A stretch of DNA of 64,000 bases. Source: Neolewinella antarctica (GTDB lineage: Bacteria; Bacteroidota; Bacteroidia; Chitinophagales; Saprospiraceae). Positions within the stretch are counted from its first letter, which is position 1; each line of letters starts with the position of its first letter. The notes under the pieces were generated by a model. The model searched no databases. It was given only the letters and a program-made list of their open reading frames with translations, and had not been told where the DNA came from. The DNA is taken from the NCBI RefSeq assembly GCF_011927835.1, contig NZ_JAATJH010000002.1:186001-250000 (forward strand), written 5' to 3'. The translations under genes were made by a program, and so were the position numbers. This document shows, piece after piece, positions 8,493 to 16,753 of this stretch.

Positions 8493-8590
8493 CCCAGACC
8501 CCAGACCCCAGACCCCAGACCCCAGACCCCAGACCCCAGACCCCAGACCCCAGACCCCAGACCCCAGACCCCAGACCCCAGACCCCAGAC
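8493..8590. repeat. Tandem array of 14 perfect CCCAGAC heptamers
   Basis: Fourteen uninterrupted CCCAGAC units run to within 4 bp of the clpS stop. The perfect units suggest recent expansion. The array starts in the aat-clpS gap and would be transcribed as part of any clpS-aat message. Confidence 0.95.
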
Positions 8591-8593
8591 CCC

Positions 8594-8893
8594 TTACCGA
8601 TCCTCAATAACCGCCGAAAGCCCCCGGTCCACCAACGCCTCCTTCTTAGGGCGCAACTCAGACTTAGGTGCGGACTTAACCGTAGCCTTCCCTTTCAGGT
8701 GAATTAGCAACGCGAGCTGTTCGCTCTGGGCGTTGGTGTGGCCCAGGATCTCCTCGAATGATTTCATCACCCAATTGAACGTATTGTGGTCGTCGTTATA
8801 AACGATCAGGTCGGCGGGGGTGCCGGAGTCAACGTCGATATCCTCTTCGAGGAGAACTTCGGTATCGGTGTCAGTGGAACTAGCGTACAACAT
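8594..8893 (-). CDS. clpS: ATP-dependent Clp protease adaptor ClpS
   Basis: Binds N-degrons (Leu, Phe, Trp, Tyr N-termini) and delivers them to ClpA/ClpC-ClpP. The 99 residues match the family. The N-terminal tail is acidic and flexible; the core has VYNDDHNTFNWV with the Asn-Asp-Asp of the binding pocket, and LLIHLKGKA with the conserved His. The C-terminal part is charged. It lies 36 bp downstream of the peroxiredoxin gene and upstream of aat, which makes ClpS substrates. This is a coherent N-end-rule unit, although clpA/clpP are not in the window. Confidence 0.95.
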   Translation of the reverse strand: MLYASSTDTDTEVLLEEDIDVDSGTPADLIVYNDDHNTFNWVMKSFEEILGHTNAQSEQLALLIHLKGKATVKSAPKSELRPKKEALVDRGLSAVIEDR

Positions 8894-8929
8894 GCTGTGG
8901 ATTACCTTTTTATACGGTGATTCAAACGA

Positions 8930-9397
8930 CTAGCAAGCCGCTAAGGTTTCCCGAATCGCCCTGAAATTAGGCTGGTCGCCGGCGTTTTCCAGTACTTCGG
9001 CGTACCGCACCACGCCTTCCTTGTCGATCACGAATGCGGACCGTTTGGAGACGCCCTCCATCCCGAAGGCGAAAGTGTCGTAAAGGGAGCCGTACTGGCG
9101 GCTGACTTCCTTGTTAAAGTCGCTCAACAGGGGGAAGTTGAGTTTCTCCAGTTCCTTGAATTTTGCCAACGTGAAAGGGCTATCGACGCTGATGGCCAGC
9201 ACGTCGGATTCCATTTTGTTGAAGTCCGCCAGCGCGTCGCGCATCGTGCAGAGTTCTTCGGTGCAAACACCCGTAAAGGCAAGGGGGAAGAACAGGAGCG
9301 TGACGTTGCGCCCGGCGTAATCGGACAGGGAAACTTCCTTGGTGTCGGAGGCGTGGAGGGTGAAGAGGGGGGCTTTGTCGCCGGTTTTTAAGCTCAT
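8930..9397 (-). CDS. Peroxiredoxin (AhpC/TSA family, AhpE/PRX5-like)
   Basis: Thiol peroxidase of 155 residues that reduces hydroperoxides. The opening [14 protein letters not shown] is typical, so ATG at 9397 is chosen over the longer reading from 9529. The peroxidatic cysteine is in [19 protein letters not shown], with a second Cys five residues later. The conserved Arg is in [17 protein letters not shown]. Substrate and reductant cannot be told from sequence. First gene of the minus-strand run leading into clpS. Confidence 0.93.
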   Translation of the reverse strand: MSLKTGDKAPLFTLHASDTKEVSLSDYAGRNVTLLFFPLAFTGVCTEELCTMRDALADFNKMESDVLAISVDSPFTLAKFKELEKLNFPLLSDFNKEVSRQYGSLYDTFAFGMEGVSKRSAFVIDKEGVVRYAEVLENAGDQPNFRAIRETLAAC

Positions 9398-9490
9398 AAT
9401 GAAAGGGGTTTGGCGCAAGGTACGCTGGATTTTAATGCAACTCTCCGTACCGTTTCCCCATTTGACCCCGTGACCTGCGGAAAGGTGGGT

Positions 9491-9498
9491 TACTTTTG
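9491..9498 (+). promoter_or_regulatory. Putative -7 element TACTTTTG upstream of the PKD/SprB surface-protein gene
   Basis: Matches the Bacteroidota -7 consensus TAnnTTTG, 55 bp before ATG 9553. The nearest upstream TTTG (9461-9464) is 26 bp away, a little long for a -33 box, so the call rests on the -7 match. Confidence 0.4.
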
Positions 9499-9552
9499 CG
9501 GTCGCCTTGCACGGATGTTTAGTCTTCACTTTAGTATTTCAGCTCAAACAAC

Positions 9553-12500
9553 ATGTTAAAAACCATCTTCACCAGCCTGGTGCTTACCGTGCTATTCGTG
9601 AACGGACATGTTTCCGCGCAGAACGCACCGACGGTACAAGTATGCTCCGGGAGGCAAGTCGTCTGCCTGAGTAAAACGGATACGTTCTACACGCTCTGCG
9701 CCCGGGTAATTATCGACCCGTTGTACACCGAGACAATTGAAAGGATCGAACTGGCCTGGGGCAACGGTGAGACGGGAATGGTGGCCAATACGACCACCAC
9801 CTCCGAGCAATTTCACGAGTACGATTTTCGCGACATACTGACCACCTGCGTGGCCAGCGATCGAAGACGAATAACGATTAAGACGTTTATCGTGGGTAGT
9901 ACCGTGCCGGAGGAAAATGAGATCCCGGTCACGTTTCTCAGCCCCCCGCGCGCTGAATTTCGAGATTTCCCCCCCACGGTATGTGTCGGGCAAGAAACCT
10001 TTTTCGCCGATAAAGTATGCCCCACCGGGGTGAACCGCACCTATGATTTTGGCGAGGGGTTTACCAGCGTCCCGAGCTACACGTTCACGGAACTCGGTAC
10101 TTTTCCGATAACTATTCGGGCGGAAAATGAATGTGCCGCGGATTCGATTACGCGCACCGTAACCGTAATTGACGCACCAGTGGCCGTCGCGCGGCCGGAT
10201 TCAGGCCTGGTGGCGGACACCGCACCCTTCAACGTCTGTCGCAACGGCGATGCCACCGTCCGGCTGACCAGTGGTGGATCCATCGGCATCGACACCTACC
10301 GTTGGACGGTGAGTGGAGTCGGCGGAGTAATTGAAAATAGCCGCCGTAGAAACACCCGGGTCACTTTCAGTCGGGACGGAATCTACACGGTAACGCTGCG
10401 CGGCGTCAACGAAAGCTGTAACGAGACGGTAGACTCTTCTTTTCAAATCGAAGTACGCTCCGGCGTCATCAATCGGTTAACCCCCCAGCCCGATGCTTGC
10501 GAAAGTCTCGCCTACACCCCCGATCCCTTCCTTCCCGCACTGGAATACACGGTGGACGGCGCGCTGGTCACCAATTTCCCCGTCAACCTCGGCCTCGGTC
10601 AGTACACCGTCACCGCCCGGTTACGCGACCCCGATCCATTCTGTGGAGATCAGGAGCCGGCGGTGGACGTTTTTCGGGTCAACCCCGCCACGACCGCCGT
10701 TATTAACGCGACCGACTCCACGCTCTGCGATCAGGACGTCGCCTACCGGCTGACCGCTAATTTACCCGGCGACTTCTGGCGCATTGACGGAACCCCCTTC
10801 GACGGAACGATCGACCCCGGAAGCCTGGCGCCGGGTACTTACCGCGTCAGTTTCGGGGACCCGCCCTGCGTGGTGGCGGATGAGATCACCGTCGTCATCG
10901 TCGGGTCCGCGATCACGGGGGCTACCGACCGGGAGCTCTGTGCGGACGATGGCGTAATTCAATTTAACGTGCAGCCACCGGGCGGTACTTATTCGGACGC
11001 GGCGGGGCTGGTGAGTGCCGGCGGTAGTTTCGACCCCGGCGCGGCGGGCATCGGCGAGTACGTCGTCACGTACCGGGTCGACGGGCTGGCTAACCTGGCG
11101 CGTTGCTCCAACGAGGCCTTCTTTACCGTCCGGGTAGCGGAGTTAGTTGCTTCCTTTGCGGTGGACGACTGCGACGGTAACGAGGTCAGTTTTAGCGTAC
11201 CAGACGGCCTCACGTTCGACCGGGCGGAATGGGATTTTGCCGGGCTCGGTACCGCACGGGGGGAGAACCCAACCTTTACCTTTCCGGCGGCCGGTACTTA
11301 CGACGTCACGCTCACCGTCATGCGCGGTCCGTGCGTCGCCGAGTCCGTCCAACAAATCACCATTGCACCCGCGCCCGCGCCCGCCTTTTCCCTGACTTTT
11401 GCCCCGGATAGCTGTACGGTGCTGGACGTAGCGATCAACAACCAATCCGCCGCCGGGGCTAGTCTGACGTACAACTGGCGGCTGGACGGCGTAACTTTTT
11501 CCACCGACCCCAACCCCGGTCCACTACAACTAACGGCGGTCGCTACGCCGGAAATTTACGAGATCGAATTGGTGCTGAACAACGGCTGCGCGGAGCGGAC
11601 CATCAGCGAGGCCGTGACCGTTTTGCCCACGCCGGTCGCCAGTTTCACGACCAACGGCGCGCCCTACTGCTCGGGCGATACGGTAGCAATATCCAACTCC
11701 AGATTTGCCGGCGCGAGTAGTTACGAATGGACGCTGAACGGTGCCACGGTGGGTACGGAGCTGGCGGCACCGGTGATCGTGTACGACACGGACGTGGTCG
11801 ATTCCATCAACGTCTGCCTCGTCGTCAGCAGCAAGTGCGCCAGCGATACCACGTGCGAGCGCCTGGAAATATCGCCCACGGAAGTCCAGGCGTTCTTCGG
11901 CCTTCCCGGCACGGTCTGCGCGGGTGATTCCTTTGACATCAGAAGTGGCGCGAGCGCGGGTGCCGGGTTTTTGTACGTGATCGATGGCGATACCATCACG
12001 GGGGCGGAAAACCAGCGTTGGGCTTTTGGCGGGCCCGGACAATACCGTATTGAGCAAAAAGTGTTTGGCAAGTGCGGAGTGGATAGTTACGTGGACTCGA
12101 TCGTGGTCGTCCCGAGCCCGCAGGCAGCGTTCGCGGGGCCCGTATTTGGCTGCCCCGGCGAAGAAATTACGTTTCAAAGCCAAGGCTCCGGAAACGTCGA
12201 TTACCGTTGGGACTTTGGGGACGACAGTTCTCCACAGAACAGCGCCGCCGTCGGCCACGTCTTCGACAGTTCGGGTACTTACCAAGTATGCCTGACGGTA
12301 ACTTCCCTGCTACCGGACGGCTGTTCCGGCCAACAGTGTTCCACCATCACCATTAACGCCGCCCCCGTTGCCGACTTCACCGTAGCGGATAGTACCTGCC
12401 TCGGCGACCCAACCACCTTTGCTTCGGTCGCCGGTGTGGGGTTAGCCTGCACGTTCGTCTTTGACGGTGGGGAAACTCAGGACAACTGCGCGGGTACTTA

Positions 12501-14325
12501 TACTTACCCAACCAGCGGCCCGCAAACCATCACGCAGGTCGTGACCGATAACCAAACCGGCTGCCGGGATACCCTGTCACAACCGCTCTTCATTCGTCCG
12601 CTCCCGACACCCTCCTTCGACGTAGTAACGGCGAATGCTTGTAACCCCGATAGTGTCCTGTTTGCCAACACCACGCCGGACGCAACCGGTTACCGCTGGG
12701 AATTCGGCGATGGAGAAATGTCCTCACTTACCAGCCCGGTCCATTCCTACGGTGCGCCAGGAGTGTACGAAGTGCAGCTAACCGCTTCGATCGGTGGGCT
12801 CTGCACCCAAACCGTCTCTCGCTCGCTAACCATTAACGAGACGCCGGTGGCGGACTTCACCCCGTCCGCGACGGAAGTTTGCCTGGGCGAAACGATCACC
12901 TTTACCGGCGCGAGCGGCGTGGCCATCACGGATTACGCCTGGTCTTTCGGGGACGGCAGCGTCGGTGTCGGTACCGCGATCGACTACAAATACCCCGCCG
13001 CCGGAGAGTACCGCGCGCAACTCGTGGTGGGTAACGGTGAACTGTGCTCCGACACGCTAACCGTCCCGATCACGGTCAACCCCGCCGTTACCGGGCAAAT
13101 CGTTCAGACCGGAGAAATCTCTTGCTTCGACGACGCGGTCGCTTCCCTCACGGCGACGGCGGAGGGCGGAAGCCCGGACTTCGCCTATACCTGGTCGACC
13201 GGGGATAATTCCGCGACGGTCACGGACTTGCCCGCGGGCGATTATTCCCTGACGGTCGTAGACGCCAAAGGCTGCCAAACGGAACTGACGAGCGCGGTCG
13301 CACAGCCGGCGCGTCTGGAGGCAGGGGCAGTTATCGGGCGCGTCACCTGCTCCGGCGGGTCGGACGGCCGGATCGAAGTGAACGTGACCGGTGGGGTAGC
13401 CCCCTACGGGATCACGACTGATAGCGTCGCGGTAGCCGGCCCACTCGAAAACTTAACGGCCGGCGACTACGAATTTCAAATTAGCGACGGAAATGGCTGC
13501 CTGGTCGATCGGGTAGTCACCGTTCCGGAGCCCGCTCCGCTCGTGGTGGTGGATTCGCTGGAACAGATCAGTTGTTTTGGGGAGAACGACGCCGTGCTCG
13601 GTGTTTCCACGCTTGCCGGAGGGACGGCCCCGTACGTGCTTTCGCTAACTGGGCCGGACTACGCCGAATCCGGCGTAGGGAGAAGCCGGTTCAGTAATCT
13701 TCGGCCGGGTTTATACGCTTTTGAGGTCACTGATTCCGCCGGTTGTTTCGAGATCTTCGATCTGGCGGTGATCGAGCCCGATTCCGTGGGGGTGGACATC
13801 GTGGAAGACAGCGTGATGATCGACCTGGGGCAATCCGTCGTGTTGGAAACCCGCTTTACGGCAAACGCCTCGGTGTTCGAGTGGCAACCGCCGTTCGGCC
13901 TGGACTGTACGGACTGCCCGGTACCGGTCGCCTCCCCGCTGATCAGCCGGAATTACTTCGTAGAGATCACGAACGAGTTTGGCTGTACCGGCCGGGACAG
14001 CGTTTACGTTGACGTACTCATCGACCGGGAAATATTCTTACCGAGCGGTTTTACGCCGAATGGAGACGGCCGGAATGACGTCTTCCGGGTGCGCACGAAG
14101 TTTCCGGACGGTATTTTACAAATCAACCACTTTCGGGTGTTCGACCGCTGGGGTGGGCTGATTTTTGAGCGGCGGGAGCTGCCGCCCAATGAGGAAACCT
14201 TTGGTTGGGACGGGACGAAGGGCGGCGTGGCGGCCGGCCTGGGGGCTTATACCTACCAGTTGGAGGTTATTTACGTCGACGGGGAACGGAAGACGATCAC
14301 GGGTACCGTTAATTTGATTCGCTGA
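9553..14325 (+). CDS. Large PKD/SprB-repeat surface protein with type B T9SS sorting domain
   Basis: A 1590-residue secreted protein. Residues 1-22 form a signal peptide ending VSA-QNA. The body is a chain of immunoglobulin-like/PKD modules (YRWDFGDDSS, YRWEFGDGEM, YAWSFGDGSV), each with cysteines suggesting disulfides. Three SprB-type repeats follow at about 1185-1420 (ISCFDDAV..., VTCSGGSDG..., ISCFGENDA...). The last ~95 residues are the gliding-motility-associated C-terminal domain (FLPSGFTPNGDGRNDVF, FDRWGGLIFE, GWDGTKGG, GAYTYQLEV), the type B sorting signal of the type IX secretion system. It is probably an adhesin or cell-surface filament, since SprB is the mobile gliding adhesin in Flavobacterium. 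The next gene, overlapping by one base, is its PorP/SprF-like partner. Confidence 0.92.
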   Translation: MLKTIFTSLVLTVLFVNGHVSAQNAPTVQVCSGRQVVCLSKTDTFYTLCARVIIDPLYTETIERIELAWGNGETGMVANTTTTSEQFHEYDFRDILTTCVASDRRRITIKTFIVGSTVPEENEIPVTFLSPPRAEFRDFPPTVCVGQETFFADKVCPTGVNRTYDFGEGFTSVPSYTFTELGTFPITIRAENECAADSITRTVTVIDAPVAVARPDSGLVADTAPFNVCRNGDATVRLTSGGSIGIDTYRWTVSGVGGVIENSRRRNTRVTFSRDGIYTVTLRGVNESCNETVDSSFQIEVRSGVINRLTPQPDACESLAYTPDPFLPALEYTVDGALVTNFPVNLGLGQYTVTARLRDPDPFCGDQEPAVDVFRVNPATTAVINATDSTLCDQDVAYRLTANLPGDFWRIDGTPFDGTIDPGSLAPGTYRVSFGDPPCVVADEITVVIVGSAITGATDRELCADDGVIQFNVQPPGGTYSDAAGLVSAGGSFDPGAAGIGEYVVTYRVDGLANLARCSNEAFFTVRVAELVASFAVDDCDGNEVSFSVPDGLTFDRAEWDFAGLGTARGENPTFTFPAAGTYDVTLTVMRGPCVAESVQQITIAPAPAPAFSLTFAPDSCTVLDVAINNQSAAGASLTYNWRLDGVTFSTDPNPGPLQLTAVATPEIYEIELVLNNGCAERTISEAVTVLPTPVASFTTNGAPYCSGDTVAISNSRFAGASSYEWTLNGATVGTELAAPVIVYDTDVVDSINVCLVVSSKCASDTTCERLEISPTEVQAFFGLPGTVCAGDSFDIRSGASAGAGFLYVIDGDTITGAENQRWAFGGPGQYRIEQKVFGKCGVDSYVDSIVVVPSPQAAFAGPVFGCPGEEITFQSQGSGNVDYRWDFGDDSSPQNSAAVGHVFDSSGTYQVCLTVTSLLPDGCSGQQCSTITINAAPVADFTVADSTCLGDPTTFASVAGVGLACTFVFDGGETQDNCAGTYTYPTSGPQTITQVVTDNQTGCRDTLSQPLFIRPLPTPSFDVVTANACNPDSVLFANTTPDATGYRWEFGDGEMSSLTSPVHSYGAPGVYEVQLTASIGGLCTQTVSRSLTINETPVADFTPSATEVCLGETITFTGASGVAITDYAWSFGDGSVGVGTAIDYKYPAAGEYRAQLVVGNGELCSDTLTVPITVNPAVTGQIVQTGEISCFDDAVASLTATAEGGSPDFAYTWSTGDNSATVTDLPAGDYSLTVVDAKGCQTELTSAVAQPARLEAGAVIGRVTCSGGSDGRIEVNVTGGVAPYGITTDSVAVAGPLENLTAGDYEFQISDGNGCLVDRVVTVPEPAPLVVVDSLEQISCFGENDAVLGVSTLAGGTAPYVLSLTGPDYAESGVGRSRFSNLRPGLYAFEVTDSAGCFEIFDLAVIEPDSVGVDIVEDSVMIDLGQSVVLETRFTANASVFEWQPPFGLDCTDCPVPVASPLISRNYFVEITNEFGCTGRDSVYVDVLIDREIFLPSGFTPNGDGRNDVFRVRTKFPDGILQINHFRVFDRWGGLIFERRELPPNEETFGWDGTKGGVAAGLGAYTYQLEVIYVDGERKTITGTVNLIR

Positions 14326-15530
14326 TGAAGTACCTTAATAATAATCCACCCGCAGCATCCTTTCTTTTACCACAAAGGACACAAAGGACACAAAGATCAC
14401 AGAGGAGAAACGCCCTTTGTGTTCTCCGTGCCCTTTGTGGTCGAAAACCCGACGAGAGGTTCGATCATAAATGCTGGGTGTTTCTTGTGGCAGTGATGTT
14501 CTCGTTATCTGTTTCAGGGCAGGAGGAGCACTTTTCCGACTACACGAACGCGCCGCTGGTGCTGAATTCCGCCTACACCGGTTTCATCCCCGGAGAGCAC
14601 AATTTGCGGGTCAGCACCATCCTCCGCGATCAGTGGAGCAGCTCGCTGGAGGGCAATGCATTTCGGACGGTTGCCGCCGCCGTGGATGGCCGAATCTGTG
14701 GAACGGAGCCGGGGGATTATTTCGGTCTGGGCGCTCGAATACTGGCCGACTGGCAGGGTGAACCGACCATCAAAACCACGGCCGCTTACCTGAGCGGGGC
14801 CTACACCAAATCGCTGGGTGGCCGGGGCAACAAGCCGACGATGCTGCTGGGGCTGGGGGCGGAGATCGGGGTGATCGGGTACAGCCTGGAACTGGCCGAC
14901 CTTACGTTCGACGACCAGTTTGACGACCCCAATATCCCCGACGAGGTATTCAGCCGGAGTGCCCCGCTGGTGCTCGACTACGGCGTTGGCGGTCACTTTT
15001 ACTACGACGACAAGAACAGTTCGCTGCGGCAGTGGCGGGTAGCGGTGGCGGTTAAGCACCTGAGTGAGCCGGAACGGGGCTTTTTGCAGAACGAGCTAAC
15101 TAGTTTGACGTCAAGCGATTCTTCTTCCGTGCTGAAGCAGCGGTACAACGTGCAGGGCGGAACCACGCTGATGCTGCGGGGCCGGAAGTCGCTGACGTTT
15201 CAGGGGGTTTACAGTTGGCAGCGGCCGCACAACGAGTTGCGCGTCCAGGTGGAGTTTAACTTCATCAAGCGCGGGCAGCTTGACCCCGATAATAAATTCT
15301 TTACGGTCGGGGCGGGCTACCGACTCAACGACGGGGTTAACGGACTGAGTTCCGAGTCGGTCGTGCTGCTCACGCGGTTTTACCACGAGAACTTCGTGGC
15401 CTCCCTCACGGCGGACGTTAACGTTAGCAAATACAGCTCGATTACCCGCGGTCTGGGTGGGCTGGAACTCGGGGTGAGTTATTTCTTCGGTACCGGTGGC
15501 GGCGGATGTTTCTATTGTCCAAGAATATAG
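14325..15530 (+). CDS. PorP/SprF-family T9SS outer-membrane protein
   Basis: A member of the family needed for secretion or anchoring of type B cargo. The mature part starts near QEEHFSDYTNAPLVLNSAYTGF, the family hallmark, and continues as a ~330-residue beta barrel ending in LGGLELGVSYFF and a short Cys-containing tail. ATG 14325 overlaps the upstream TGA, indicating coupling. Residues about 8-48, however, are encoded by a CCACAAAGGACAC inverted repeat and do not look like a signal peptide. The hydrophobic segment WVFLVAVMFSLSVSGQ only begins at residue 51. Either translation starts internally (for example GTG 14478) or the repeat has been inserted behind the original start. Family call is firm; the start is not. 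Confidence 0.9.
   Translation: MKYLNNNPPAASFLLPQRTQRTQRSQRRNALCVLRALCGRKPDERFDHKCWVFLVAVMFSLSVSGQEEHFSDYTNAPLVLNSAYTGFIPGEHNLRVSTILRDQWSSSLEGNAFRTVAAAVDGRICGTEPGDYFGLGARILADWQGEPTIKTTAAYLSGAYTKSLGGRGNKPTMLLGLGAEIGVIGYSLELADLTFDDQFDDPNIPDEVFSRSAPLVLDYGVGGHFYYDDKNSSLRQWRVAVAVKHLSEPERGFLQNELTSLTSSDSSSVLKQRYNVQGGTTLMLRGRKSLTFQGVYSWQRPHNELRVQVEFNFIKRGQLDPDNKFFTVGAGYRLNDGVNGLSSESVVLLTRFYHENFVASLTADVNVSKYSSITRGLGGLELGVSYFFGTGGGGCFYCPRI
14370..14440. repeat. CCACAAAGGACAC inverted repeat within the 5' end of the porP-like gene
   Basis: Left arm CCACAAAGGACACAAAGGAC, right arm ending CGTGCCCTTTGTGG. It belongs to the family also seen at 49820, 60452, 57346 and 43972, but this copy lies inside an open reading frame and supplies residues between the start codon and the hydrophobic signal. 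Confidence 0.85.
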
Positions 15531-15569
15531 AGTCGCGCCCAACCTCCCGTGCCTTTATAAAACAACTCT

Positions 15570-15613
15570 GCACCTGCGTCCGCGCCAGCTGGTCCCGCAC
15601 CCGCGACCGCGCC
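15570..15613 (+). repeat. Two tandem GCACCCGCGACCGCGCC-family repeats
   Basis: TGCACCTGCGTCCGCGCC (15570-15587) and CGCACCCGCGACCGCGCC (15596-15613) lie in direct orientation between the porP-like gene and ruvX. Confidence 0.8.
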
Positions 15614-15657
15614 TAACCAAAAAACGTTCTGAGGCGTTGGGGAGGGAAAGCAAACTA

Positions 15658-16071
15658 ATGCCCCGCATTCTGGCCATTGATTACGGCTCCAAAAAGTGTG
15701 GCCTCGCCGCTACCGACCCGTTGCGCATCGTCGCCAACGGCCTGGAAACCGTCCCGACCTGGCGGCTACTCGACTGGCTGGAGAAATACCTGGCTACGGA
15801 AGAAGTCACGGACTTAGTAATTGGCGAAAGCCTGCACAAAGACGGCACCCCCAACAAGATCAACGATGAAGTCATCGGTTTCGAACGCAAATTTGCCAAG
15901 CTATACCCGGCAATTACGCTGCACCGTCAGGACGAATACCGCAGCTCCAAACGCGCCGTGGAGGCGATGATCGCCATGGGCGTGCCCAAAATGAAGCGCC
16001 GGCAAAAAGAGCGCGTCGATAAGTTGGCCGCAACTATCATCCTGCAAGATTTTATGGAAAGCTTGCGCTAA
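15658..16071 (+). CDS. ruvX: RuvX/YqgF-type Holliday junction resolvase-like nuclease
   Basis: RNase H-fold nuclease of 137 residues, implicated in pre-16S rRNA processing and junction resolution. MPRILAIDYGSKKCGLA carries the first catalytic Asp, LVIGESLHKDGT the second strand, and HRQDEYRSSKRAVEAM the region of the third acidic residue, which usually reads DERxxS/T. ATG 15658 follows a GGAGG-like site (GGGGAGGGAAAGC); the longer reading from 15496 runs through repeats and is rejected. The stop overlaps the promoter-like TATCTTTG of def. Confidence 0.93.
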   Translation: MPRILAIDYGSKKCGLAATDPLRIVANGLETVPTWRLLDWLEKYLATEEVTDLVIGESLHKDGTPNKINDEVIGFERKFAKLYPAITLHRQDEYRSSKRAVEAMIAMGVPKMKRRQKERVDKLAATIILQDFMESLR

Positions 16072-16072
16072 T

Positions 16073-16080
16073 TATCTTTG
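16073..16080 (+). promoter_or_regulatory. Putative -7 element TATCTTTG upstream of def
   Basis: Exact TAnnTTTG match directly after the ruvX stop and 25 bp before def ATG 16105. No convincing -33 TTG at the usual distance. Confidence 0.45.
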
Positions 16081-16104
16081 CGGCGAATACTGAACTCTCT
16101 CTAC

Positions 16105-16659
16105 ATGATTCTTCCCGTTTACGCCTACGGGCAACCCGTTTTGAAAAAAGTTGCCAAACCCATTACCCCCGAGTACGCCGGCTTCGAGACCCTCCTCGCC
16201 AACATGTGGGAAACCATGGAAGCCGCCCACGGCGTCGGCCTGGCTGCCCCCCAAATTGGTAAAAGCATCCGCATGTTCCTCATCGACGCCGGGCCGATGT
16301 ACGACGAAGCCGAAGCGCACCTCGGTAAGAAGGGCGTATTTATCAACGCCGAAATCCTCGAAGAAGCCGGTGACGACTGCTCCTACACCGAAGGCTGCCT
16401 CAGCATCCCCGACATCACCGGCGACGTCGCCCGCGCCGAAGAAATTACCATCCGCTATCAGGACGAGAACTTCGTCGAGCACACTGAAACCTTTGACGGC
16501 ATGAACGCCCGCGTCATCCAGCACGAATACGACCACATCGAGGGCATCCTGTTCACCGAGCACCTCAAACCCCTCAAGCGGCGGATGATTAACCGGAAGC
16601 TAGAGCGGATTCGCAAGGGGGAGACGGATGCGGCTTACCGGATGAAGTTTGTTCGATAG
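16105..16659 (+). CDS. def: Peptide deformylase
   Basis: Metalloenzyme that removes the N-formyl group from nascent proteins. All three signature motifs are intact in 184 residues: GVGLAAPQIG, EGCLSIP (metal-binding Cys) and HEYDHIEG (two metal-binding His and the catalytic Glu). ATG 16105 gives the typical MILPVYAYGQPVL start; the TTG at 16078 overlaps the -7-like motif. Convergent with rnhA, with a strong 16-bp inverted repeat between the two 3' ends. Confidence 0.97.
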   Translation: MILPVYAYGQPVLKKVAKPITPEYAGFETLLANMWETMEAAHGVGLAAPQIGKSIRMFLIDAGPMYDEAEAHLGKKGVFINAEILEEAGDDCSYTEGCLSIPDITGDVARAEEITIRYQDENFVEHTETFDGMNARVIQHEYDHIEGILFTEHLKPLKRRMINRKLERIRKGETDAAYRMKFVR

Positions 16660-16688
16660 TATGACAGTAGGTGCTTTGGACTAGTTTG

Positions 16689-16753
16689 ATAGTATGGTAG
16701 TAGCTACCGCGAGCGGGACTACCATACTGCGCGTAGCGCTACTACCATACTAT
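16689..16753. terminator. 16-bp perfect inverted repeat between convergent def and rnhA
   Basis: ATAGTATGGTAGTAGC (16689-16704) pairs perfectly with GCTACTACCATACTAT (16738-16753), with a 33-base loop that itself contains a related ACTACCATACT. The right arm overlaps the rnhA stop region (stop at 16750). A bidirectional terminator is likely by position; no long U tract is present. Confidence 0.6.

Noticed and set aside
8493-8590. Could the regular CCCAGAC array be a CRISPR?
   Set aside because: The unit is 7 bp with no spacers, and no cas genes are present.
11365-11385. GCACCCGCGCCCGCGCC within the large surface protein as a repeat insertion
   Set aside because: It encodes an Ala-Pro linker between modules, a common composition; without a comparison sequence it cannot be called an insertion, though it is mentioned with the family.
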